NCBI GenBank assembly: GCA_002455215.1
Contig: DKKK01000185.1
Location: forward strand, 6,700-17,524
Source: Anaerolineales bacterium UBA6668
Lineage (GTDB): Bacteria > Chloroflexota > Anaerolineae > Anaerolineales > UBA6668
Direction: 5' to 3'
Length of the DNA: 10,825 nt
The position numbers and the translations under genes were made by a program. Of the stretch, positions 1-5,459 are shown in pieces (the first letter of the stretch is position 1; every line of letters starts with the position of its first letter). The notes below the pieces were generated by a model, which ran no database searches, had not been told where the DNA came from, and was given only the letters and a program-made list of their open reading frames with translations.

Positions 1-1
1 T

Positions 2-112
2 TTTGCAGAAGGCATATCAGATAACCGCTCCGGTCAAAACATTTTTTTATGCTTTGGCAAGAGCGTGCGTATGAACAATACAACTGGCGAGTATAGCATT
101 GCTTTCTTTTAA
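2..112 (+). CDS. possible 3' end of an upstream gene (partial)
   Basis: One frame is open from the left edge to a TAA at 110-112. It encodes 36 residues that end in GEYSIAFF. The stretch is polar with alternating hydrophobic residues, like the C-terminal beta strands of a secreted protein, but I recognise no family. A second plus-strand frame is open to position 74, so chance openness is a real alternative. The start lies outside the window. Confidence 0.27.
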   Translation, partial: FAEGISDNRSGQNIFLCFGKSVRMNNTTGEYSIAFF

Positions 113-128
113 TTGGATGAGTGTATGC

Positions 129-140
129 TATATTCGGCAC
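129..140 (-). promoter_or_regulatory. GTGYYGAATATA motif, copy 1
   Basis: Read on the minus strand this is GTGCCGAATATA, an exact inverted copy of 350-361. Close variants lie at 4103-4114 and 8502-8513, all in non-coding DNA upstream of transcription units. Its role is unknown; a transcription-factor site is one possibility. Confidence 0.35.
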
Positions 141-206
141 CTGGCTACCTTGATTCAAGTTTGGCTGGTTGTTTACCGTTTGAAACGACCCACAAGACCG
201 AGCGAA

Positions 207-242
207 AACTGGTGATTCGGTATGTGTGCCGAATCACCAGTT
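207..242. repeat. perfect 14-bp hairpin
   Basis: The arms at 207-220 (AACTGGTGATTCGG) and 229-242 are perfect reverse complements around an 8-base loop. No T-run follows on either strand, so it is not a classic intrinsic terminator. It sits midway in the 335-bp non-coding stretch 113-447. I saw no convincing gene there: the short ORFs of 73-89 codons have no recognisable domain and lie across this palindrome. It could be a factor-dependent terminator, an operator, or an mRNA 3'-end stabiliser for an upstream gene. Confidence 0.7.
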
Positions 243-349
243 GCGGATATTGGTATCCACCTAAAGCGCCGATGATTGCAAACCGCACAAACGGCAACAA
301 TCCTATTCCCTTCAACATGGTTTTGCCGGAAAAAACGCGCATTCTATCC

Positions 350-361
350 GTGCCGAATATA
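350..361 (+). promoter_or_regulatory. GTGYYGAATATA motif, copy 2
   Basis: GTGCCGAATATA ends 86 bases before the LCP start codon. With the inverted copy at 129-140 it brackets the hairpin at 207-242. A partial third match, GTGCCGAAT, is at 226-234 and overlaps the right arm of that hairpin. Confidence 0.35.
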
Positions 362-435
362 CCCACTCCCTGCCAGATATGAATTTAGCCGGATAAGAAA
401 GTGGTAAATTTTCCCTATGTCGAGCAAAAACGCCG

Positions 436-441
436 TATAAT
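436..441 (+). promoter_or_regulatory. -10 box (TATAAT), probably giving a leaderless mRNA
   Basis: A perfect TATAAT ends six bases before the ATG at 448. Transcription normally starts about 7 bases after a -10 box, which puts the first base at or beside the start codon. I see no good -35 (the region near 411-418 is TTCCCTAT) and no Shine-Dalgarno. The string GTATAA...CTCGC here recurs at 4419-4430 ahead of the ABC operon. Confidence 0.55.
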
Positions 442-447
442 CTCGCC

Positions 448-1515
448 ATGCAATCCATTTGGAATAATCCCCGCTGGCTCACTGCCATCATCTTATTTTT
501 GCTTGGGCTTCTGCTGTTGTTAGTCTTTTTGCTCACTGTTCAACCCCCAAGCCACGCCGACTATAGCGACAAAACCCTGCCCCCACCAGCCCTTTCCATC
601 GGCACAATCAACCCAACCTTAGAGCCGGATTTACAAGCAGAGCTAGTTGCCACCCCCTTGCATCCGCCAACCGCCGCACCAACGATTGAAACACCTGCCG
701 GCGTGTACACCTTTCTGTTGTTGGGGGTAGACCGCCGCACCGACCAAGCCGGCAAACCGGCTCGCACCGATACCATCATGCTCCTACGGGTAGATTTTGA
801 CAACCGCAATGCAAGTTTACTTTCTTTTCCACGCGATATTTGGCTACCGATTGCCGACCTGAATTACTACGAAATTTATGAGCAACGCATCAACGCGGCC
901 TATTTTTTTGGCGAAAAGTATGACATGCCTGGCGGTGGCATTGAGATTTTACGGCGCACCATCTGGCTAAATTTTGGCGTACCCGTTGACCGTTATATGC
1001 TTATCAATTTTGAGACATTGGTCAACACGGTGGATGCGCTGGGCGGCATTGAAATGTACGTAAGCAAGGAAATTAACGATTTTGCCATTCCGGTCGGCGA
1101 CTATGGCAGTGAGAAATTTCACTTAGATGTCGGTTGGCACGATTTTGACGGTGTCACCGCGCTCAAGTACGCTCGCACCCGTCACCAAGATAGTGATACA
1201 GAGCGTATCAAGCGACAACAAGAAGTGCTGTTGGCAATTTTTAAAAAGGTGCTCAGTGTAGACGGGTTTTCACGCTTGCCGGAGTTTTACTCTGCCATGC
1301 AAGGCGGGTACGAAACAGACATCACGCTAGATGAAGCTTTGTGGTTTGGGCAAAACTCGCAGGGCATTACACCGGAGCGTGTAAAACGCTACGCCATCGG
1401 GCAGGACATGCTGGTAGCACATGTCACCAATGGCGGCGCACACGTCTGGATTCCAAAGATGGAATTAATCACACCCTTGATGTTCGATTTTGCCCAGCGT
1501 TATCAATCTCCTTAA
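448..1515 (+). CDS. LytR-CpsA-Psr (LCP) family protein
   Basis: This 355-residue membrane-anchored LCP protein belongs to a family that transfers polyprenyl-pyrophosphate-linked glycopolymers to cell-envelope acceptors outside the membrane. A short N-terminus is followed by a transmembrane helix at about residues 11-31. A Pro/Thr-rich linker runs to about 85, then comes the LCP core. Core signatures are FLLLGVDRR (89-97, Asp95), RTDT (106-109), SFPRD (126-130), YARTRH (241-246) and ERIKRQQ (252-258); these Asp and Arg residues bind the pyrophosphate and metal in the family. The acceptor is unclear because many Chloroflexota have atypical walls. The start is supported by the TATAAT just upstream and by the fit of the membrane anchor. 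The glycosyltransferase gene follows 17 bp after the stop and is probably co-transcribed. Confidence 0.93.
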   Translation: MQSIWNNPRWLTAIILFLLGLLLLLVFLLTVQPPSHADYSDKTLPPPALSIGTINPTLEPDLQAELVATPLHPPTAAPTIETPAGVYTFLLLGVDRRTDQAGKPARTDTIMLLRVDFDNRNASLLSFPRDIWLPIADLNYYEIYEQRINAAYFFGEKYDMPGGGIEILRRTIWLNFGVPVDRYMLINFETLVNTVDALGGIEMYVSKEINDFAIPVGDYGSEKFHLDVGWHDFDGVTALKYARTRHQDSDTERIKRQQEVLLAIFKKVLSVDGFSRLPEFYSAMQGGYETDITLDEALWFGQNSQGITPERVKRYAIGQDMLVAHVTNGGAHVWIPKMELITPLMFDFAQRYQSP

Positions 1516-1532
1516 GCCTATGGACGGATTTT

Positions 1533-3731
1533 GTGCCTAAGTTTTTTTCTTCTCGTTGGTCGGTGTTTGCTAGCTTGCTCGTCTTTTTTGCCTTAGCGCT
1601 TCTACAAATGGCACGCACGTCTCCGACCTTTGACGAGCCGTATGCCGTGTTGCGTGGGTACGCGGCAATCCGCACAGGTTATCTAGTGCCGATTGGACAC
1701 CCACCCTTGATGCACTGGTTAAGCGCGGGCGGGGTTTTGCTCGAACCCGGTTTACCCGACCCCAAGACTCTAGACGGTTGGGAAAGCGACAATTATGACG
1801 ACTCCAGCCGCGATTTGCTGTGGCAAAGGCATTATAACGCCACACGTTTGGTGTTTTTAGCCCGTTTCCCGATTCTTTTGGTCGGTTTGCTGGGCTTAGC
1901 GCTTAGCATTCGCTGGAGCAAGCAATTGTTTGGCAAGTCTGCAGGTGGGCTAACCGCTTGGCTGGGGGCGCTTTCACCCAACTGGCTAGCGCACAGCGGG
2001 CTAGCCACCACCGATGTACCCGTGTCGGTAGCCTATCTCGCCACACTTTATCTGGCTTGGCAATGGTGGCAAAAGCCAAGCGCCCGCCGAGCATTCTGGC
2101 TAGGACTGGCATTGGGGCTAGCCCTTGCCACCAAATTCAATGCCATCTTGTTGTTCCCAACACTCGGCGTTTTGTTAGTCATCCCGTCAAACAGTGCGAA
2201 GGGCTGGCAACTGCGTGTTTGGCGAGAACCGCTCTTTTGGCAAAAACTAAGCTCTTTGCTGGTGGCAGGCATTGCCGCAGTGTTTGCCATTTGGGCGTGT
2301 TACCGCTTTGCCATCCATCCTTACCCATTAGCCGAATACATTGGCGAATGGCGGCATTTTCTTTGGCTATCCGGTGGTGGGCATAATGCTTATTTGCTGG
2401 GTCAGCTTTCGCAAAAAGGCTGGTGGTATTATCACCCGCTGGTGTTGTGGTTTAAGACGCCCGTAGCAACGCTTCTGTGCTTTGGCTTGGCTATGCTTTG
2501 GCTCACGCTACAGGTTGGGCGCAAGCAATGGCAAAAGCTTCTGCCCCAACTGCCCTTACTACTCGGTAGTGGGATCTACTTGCTTGCCGTGTTATTTTCT
2601 TCGCTCAATGTCGGTTATCGCTACCTACTGCCCGCCGTGTTGACATTGCAGATAGTGGCGGGCAATGCTTTGTACTGGCAGTGGGTACGCCGTATAGTGT
2701 GGGGGATTGCAATATTGCAGGTATTGGCTGTACTGTGGATTGCCCCCAATTTTCTTGCCTACTTTAATGCGTTAGCTGGTGGGGCAAAAAATGGCTATCG
2801 CATTTTGGCGGATTCAAACTTGGATTGGGGGCAAGATTTGCCTGCACTGGCAAGTTATCTGACACAGCACCCCCCCACCGCAGACCAACCTTTGTACTTA
2901 AGCTACTTTGGCATGGCAGACCCCGCCTACTATGGCATTCACGCCCTGCCCTTACCCGCATGGCCGCCTCCTACCCGCTACGATTTTTCTCCCGCCCAAC
3001 CCAAGCCCGGTTTGTATGCCATTAGCGCCAGCAATCTGGTTGGAGTGCAATTGTTTGAGCCTAATAGTTTTGGCTACTTTGCCTTACAAACGCCGATTGC
3101 CGTACTAAACCATAGTATCTTCATCTATGAAGTCCCCCAACAACCCGTAATTACCACCCTTGCTCAGTGCAACCCACCCTTGGTGCAGGATGTTGCTGAA
3201 TTGGCGGGGGAATCAGTCACCCGCCAGCTTAATTACGACTGTGCCGATAGCTTTCTGCAACCTGCACAGCCCAGCTTAACCTTATTTGGAGAAGAGCACA
3301 CGCCGCTGGTTGCGCTAGAACCACCCCAATATCTGTGGCAGAGAGCGGATGGCTCTACGTATTTTCGGCTGTATCGCAGTCAAGCGCTGGATTGGGGCGG
3401 ACTTCCGTTGGGGGGGGATGTTCACTTGGCGTTGCTGAATCAGGATGTGAACGCTAAACGAGCAGTGCTAGGTTGGCAAGTTTTGCAAGTGCCACCGCCC
3501 ACAGTGTCTATCTTTGCACATTTGCTCAACCCCGATGGCAGTTTAGCTGGCGCATATGATGCCTTAGGGGTACCGAGCGATTTGTGGCAAGTGGGCGATG
3601 TGGTGTGGCAACGCCACCGCTTTGAGCCAGCCCCAGCCGCCGGCAAGTATCGCTTGCTGGTGGGCTTATACGATTGGCAAAGCGGAAAGCGTTTTTTTGA
3701 AATTGATTTGGGTGAAGTACAGATTCCCTAG
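1533..3731 (+). CDS. GT39-like membrane glycosyltransferase
   Basis: This is a 732-residue polytopic protein resembling the GT39/ArnT/PMT group, which moves a sugar from a polyprenyl-phosphate donor to an acceptor on the outer face of the membrane. The first helix (about 11-26) is followed by the loop SPTFDEP with Asp34-Glu35, the usual catalytic acidic site, and by HPPL (56-59). Many hydrophobic helices run to about residue 420. ADSNLDWGQD (426-435) is a hallmark of bacterial 'phospholipid carrier-dependent glycosyltransferases'. The C-terminal 230 residues or so look soluble and beta-rich (VSIFAHLLNPDG near 658, then a YRLLVGLYD strand), as in several Chloroflexota relatives. The frame stays open back to 1341, but that part overlaps LCP coding; GTG 1533 is the first sensible start before the first helix. 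ATG 1608 would cut into that helix. A run of eight G lies at 3410-3417. Confidence 0.85.
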   Translation: MPKFFSSRWSVFASLLVFFALALLQMARTSPTFDEPYAVLRGYAAIRTGYLVPIGHPPLMHWLSAGGVLLEPGLPDPKTLDGWESDNYDDSSRDLLWQRHYNATRLVFLARFPILLVGLLGLALSIRWSKQLFGKSAGGLTAWLGALSPNWLAHSGLATTDVPVSVAYLATLYLAWQWWQKPSARRAFWLGLALGLALATKFNAILLFPTLGVLLVIPSNSAKGWQLRVWREPLFWQKLSSLLVAGIAAVFAIWACYRFAIHPYPLAEYIGEWRHFLWLSGGGHNAYLLGQLSQKGWWYYHPLVLWFKTPVATLLCFGLAMLWLTLQVGRKQWQKLLPQLPLLLGSGIYLLAVLFSSLNVGYRYLLPAVLTLQIVAGNALYWQWVRRIVWGIAILQVLAVLWIAPNFLAYFNALAGGAKNGYRILADSNLDWGQDLPALASYLTQHPPTADQPLYLSYFGMADPAYYGIHALPLPAWPPPTRYDFSPAQPKPGLYAISASNLVGVQLFEPNSFGYFALQTPIAVLNHSIFIYEVPQQPVITTLAQCNPPLVQDVAELAGESVTRQLNYDCADSFLQPAQPSLTLFGEEHTPLVALEPPQYLWQRADGSTYFRLYRSQALDWGGLPLGGDVHLALLNQDVNAKRAVLGWQVLQVPPPTVSIFAHLLNPDGSLAGAYDALGVPSDLWQVGDVVWQRHRFEPAPAAGKYRLLVGLYDWQSGKRFFEIDLGEVQIP

Positions 3732-3759
3732 CGAAGCATTAGGGTCCTTTAAAGGGGAA

Positions 3760-3799
3760 GCCCCCATGTTCATGCGAGTAATCGCGTGAACATGGGGGC
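3760..3799 (+). terminator. 18-bp hairpin with GTAA loop after the glycosyltransferase
   Basis: Arms 3760-3777 and 3782-3799 pair fully with one G-U pair (3773/3786). They enclose GTAA, which as RNA is a GNRA tetraloop (GUAA). It starts 28 bases after the stop codon. No T-run follows (AAGGGGAAAA instead), so it is not a textbook intrinsic terminator. It may act as a U-less terminator or a 3'-end stabiliser, or belong to a dispersed palindrome family. Confidence 0.6.
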
Positions 3800-3831
3800 A
3801 AGGGGAAAATGGGAGGGATTGAGGAAGATGC

Positions 3832-3862
3832 TCTTAAATAGTACCACTTTTTTCTTAAATAG
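3832..3862. repeat. direct repeat TCTTAAATAG, 21-bp period
   Basis: TCTTAAATAG occurs at 3832-3841 and 3853-3862, exactly 21 bp (two helical turns) apart. A shorter relative, CTTAAAT, is at 3887-3893. This spacing puts both copies on one DNA face, as in protein-binding sites, but the DNA is AT-rich and chance is possible. Confidence 0.4.
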
Positions 3863-3930
3863 CAACGAAAAAGGAATTATTTAAACCTTAAATTTTTCGA
3901 GTTAAGAAAACGGTAACGGTGAACCATTCA

Positions 3931-4072
3931 GCACAACCCAATCAGCGGAAAATTCGCATGAGAAGGCAATGAGAGTTCCCTTGACAACACTCTTACAATT
4001 GACTAAACTTGCCCGCAAAAATACGGTTGTATTAACGTAATATTCGATACAAGTCAGGGTTGTGCTTTTTTT
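3931..4072 (+). ncRNA. candidate structured RNA with closing stem and U-tract
   Basis: GCACAACCC (3931-3939) is the exact reverse complement of GGGTTGTGC (4057-4065), which runs straight into eight T (4065 is the last C; T 4066-4073). The 9-bp stem could therefore close an RNA of about 135 nt and serve as its terminator. Inside are: a small hairpin GCGGA-AAA-TTCGC near 3945-3957; TGAGAGT (3970-3976) with ACTCTTA (3989-3995); GGCAA (3965-3969) with TTGCC (4009-4013); and TTGTAT (4027-4032) with ATACAA (4047-4052). It matches no RNA family I can name. I see no clear promoter just before 3931, and a near-consensus promoter lies inside the element, which argues for caution. Confidence 0.33.
3981..4009 (+). 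promoter_or_regulatory. sigma70-like promoter TTGACA-17-TAAACT
   Basis: A perfect TTGACA at 3981-3986 is followed, after 17 bp, by TAAACT at 4004-4009. Transcription would begin near 4016, about 435 bp before the ABC ATPase gene. It could give a very long operon leader, or a short transcript ending at the T-run near 4066-4073. It lies inside the candidate RNA at 3931-4072, so the two readings compete. Confidence 0.5.
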
Positions 4073-4087
4073 TCTTTAAAAATAAAA

Positions 4088-4148
4088 GCCTAATTTCTGT
4101 TCGTGTTGAATATAATATTAGGCAGGCGTAAAAAATACACTAGCCTAA
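4088..4148 (+). promoter_or_regulatory. competing stems around a TATAAT box
   Basis: GCCTAAT (4088-4094) can pair with ATTAGGC (4117-4123), and GCCTAA (4143-4148) can pair with the same TTAGGC (4118-4123). The two stems exclude each other. A perfect TATAAT sits at 4111-4116 in the loop of the first stem, without a recognisable -35. The region may be a promoter/operator or part of a leader; nothing here proves a switch. Confidence 0.3.
4103..4114 (+). promoter_or_regulatory. GTGYYGAATATA motif, copy 3
   Basis: GTGTTGAATATA matches the copies at 129-140, 350-361 and 8502-8513 at 10-11 of 12 positions. It overlaps the TATAAT at 4111-4116. A weaker inverted match (GTATCGAATATT on the minus strand) is at 4039-4050. 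Confidence 0.3.
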
Positions 4149-4200
4149 GGTACATGTGCTATTTTAAACTGGCTGAGTATAAACCCTTTTGATTGTCTGA

Positions 4201-4252
4201 TGTGGAAAGCATCCACAGATGCTACTACTGGGCATTCCGAGCGGTTTTTTTT
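4201..4252 (+). promoter_or_regulatory. alternative hairpins followed by a T-run
   Basis: TGTGGA (4201-4206) pairs with TCCACA (4212-4217). The overlapping AGCATC (4208-4213) pairs with GATGCT (4218-4223). Only one can form at a time. About 20 bases later GCGG leads into eight T (4245-4252), but I find no strong GC stem directly before that run. This could be an attenuator-like leader or an incomplete terminator. Confidence 0.3.
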
Positions 4253-4255
4253 GTG

Positions 4256-4345
4256 TTTCCAATTGCGCTGTACGTGGCACGGCTACCGGTTGCGTTTTTT
4301 CGCGCAAAACGTAACTTAAACCCGTGGCAAGTATAAAATTGGAAA
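4256..4345. repeat. nested inverted-repeat element A
   Basis: Three stems nest. The outer stem is TTTCCAATT (4256-4264) with AATTGGAAA (4337-4345), 9 bp. The middle stem is CACGG (4278-4282) with CCGTG (4322-4326). The inner stem is GTTGCGTTTT (4289-4298) with AAAACGTAAC (4306-4315), 10 bp with one G-U. The right outer arm can instead pair with TTTCAATT (4351-4358). CGTGGCA also repeats directly at 4273-4279 and 4323-4329. It resembles element B at 4369-4440 in layout and in shared words (ATTGG/CCAAT, TTGCG-TTTT, GTATAAA). It may be structured RNA or tandem operator DNA. Confidence 0.45.
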
Positions 4346-4368
4346 TATTGTTTCAATTCACTTAAGTT

Positions 4369-4440
4369 TATATTGGACACGCGTAACGATTGCGCTTTTC
4401 CTCAACCTGAAAATCGCAGTATAAACTCGCGCCCAATATA
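4369..4440. repeat. nested inverted-repeat element B
   Basis: The outer stem is TATATTGG (4369-4376) with CCAATATA (4433-4440), 8 bp. The middle stem is CGCG (4380-4383) with CGCG (4428-4431). The inner hairpin pairs 4389-4400 with 4409-4420, broken only by a C-T mismatch at 4395/4414, around an 8-base loop. The right half contains the likely -10 box of the ABC operon, so if the stems matter they may act on DNA, by protein binding or cruciform formation, more than on mRNA. Confidence 0.45.
4420..4425 (+). promoter_or_regulatory. likely -10 box (TATAAA) of the ABC operon
   Basis: TATAAA is 26 bases before the ATG at 4452. Its surroundings (GTATAAACTCGC) copy those of the TATAAT before the LCP gene (GTATAATCTCGC), which supports a promoter role. 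No good -35 is visible at the normal spacing, suggesting activator dependence. A Shine-Dalgarno GGAG follows at 4443-4446, five bases before the start codon. Confidence 0.45.
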
Positions 4441-4451
4441 GTGGAGAAAAC

Positions 4452-5387
4452 ATGATTAAAGTTGAAGGGCTTTCTAAACACTACGGACAAAGAATAGCCA
4501 TCAACGATCTTACATTTCATGCAGACAAAGGCGAGATCGTTGGGTTCTTGGGTCCAAATGGCGCAGGAAAAACCACCACCATGCGCATACTCACTGGCTA
4601 CATGCCTGCTACCACAGGGTCAGTGAACATTGCAGGCTTTGATATCTTCAAAGAATCACTCGAAGCACGCCGCCATATCGGCTACTTGCCCGAAAATGTG
4701 CCACTCTATGAAGATATGAAAGTTTGGCAATACCTAGACTATCTAGGTGATTTGCGCAGTGTCCCCAATCGCGGTGAACGTGTTGAGGCAGTGATGGGAT
4801 TGGTCGGGATGACCGACCGCGCGGAATCCTTTATCAGCAGTCTTTCCAAGGGGATGCGTCAACGCGTTGGGCTGGCGCAAGCAATTTTGCATCAACCCAA
4901 AGTGCTCATTTTGGATGAACCAACCGTTGGGCTAGACCCCATCCAAAAACGGGATGTGCTGGAACTGATTCGTGAATTGGGCAAGGACTGCACCGTGCTA
5001 TTTTCCACCCACATTTTGTCAGAAGCACAAGCCATTTGCAACCGTCTGCTCATCATCAATAACGGGCAGATTGTGGCAGAGGACTCACCAGAAAAGTTGC
5101 AACGCCGCATGACCGGCGGAGAACGGGTGAAGGTTTCTGTCGCTGGCGATGCAGATGGTTTAATGCAACTCTTCAAGGGACTAAGCTGGCTAGACGGCAT
5201 ACGCTCTGTATCCGGCAATAGTTTTGAGCTAGACCTGCCCGGTGGCGGTAAAGATATGCGCCCCGCCATCGCTCGTTTGGTGGTAGAGAATGGCTACGAA
5301 TTGCTCGAATTGCGGTCAATGGACTTGAATCTGGAGCAAATTTACTTGCAACTCATCCGTAGCGATGCAGAAGCAGGCGCTCATTAG
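4452..5387 (+). CDS. ABC transporter ATP-binding protein (GldA-like)
   Basis: This 311-residue ATPase powers an ABC-2-type transporter. Motifs in order are: Walker A GPNGAGKT (34-41); a Q-loop region GYLPEN (77-82) with Glu where many ABC proteins have Gln, as is usual for GldA-like members; the ABC signature LSKGMRQR (131-138); Walker B VLILDEP (151-157); D-loop GLDP (160-163); and the switch His187 in STHILSEA. A roughly 90-residue C-terminal extension follows the nucleotide-binding domain. All catalytic residues are present. The start is fixed by GGAG five bases upstream. It heads a four-gene run with the permease, GldG-like and DUF4340 genes. The name GldA comes from Bacteroidota gliding motility; in this lineage the cargo is unknown and gliding should not be assumed. 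Confidence 0.95.
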   Translation: MIKVEGLSKHYGQRIAINDLTFHADKGEIVGFLGPNGAGKTTTMRILTGYMPATTGSVNIAGFDIFKESLEARRHIGYLPENVPLYEDMKVWQYLDYLGDLRSVPNRGERVEAVMGLVGMTDRAESFISSLSKGMRQRVGLAQAILHQPKVLILDEPTVGLDPIQKRDVLELIRELGKDCTVLFSTHILSEAQAICNRLLIINNGQIVAEDSPEKLQRRMTGGERVKVSVAGDADGLMQLFKGLSWLDGIRSVSGNSFELDLPGGGKDMRPAIARLVVENGYELLELRSMDLNLEQIYLQLIRSDAEAGAH

Positions 5388-5402
5388 CCACAGCAAAAGT
5401 CT

Positions 5403-5427
5403 CGCAGTTCTGAATGCACTGCGTTTT
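5403..5427 (+). promoter_or_regulatory. intra-operon hairpin between ATPase and permease genes
   Basis: CGCAGT (5403-5408) pairs with ACTGCG (5418-5423), followed by TTTT (5424-5427). It lies in the 72-base gap between the two genes. The stem is short and the T-run weak, so partial termination or RNA processing that tunes ATPase-to-permease ratio is more likely than a full stop. Confidence 0.4.
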
Positions 5428-5459
5428 GAACGGCACTATCTGGAATCAAGAGGTTTCTT

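Noticed and set aside
113..382. 89-codon plus-strand frame and a 73-codon minus-strand frame in the first intergenic region
   Set aside because: No recognisable domain or ribosome-binding site, they overlap each other, and they cross the perfect palindrome at 207-242.
1341..1532. N-terminal extension of the glycosyltransferase frame
   Set aside because: It overlaps well-supported LCP coding sequence in another frame; GTG 1533 precedes the first helix and is the sensible start.
3931..4451. Known riboswitches, 6S RNA, SRP RNA or tracrRNA
   Set aside because: I looked for their conserved cores (for example TPP, cobalamin and c-di-GMP motifs) and saw none; no CRISPR repeats are present to pair with a tracrRNA.
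4892..5269. 125-codon minus-strand frame inside the ABC ATPase gene, and similar long antisense frames in other genes
   Set aside because: These are codon-bias shadows of clearly conserved genes, with no independent start signals.
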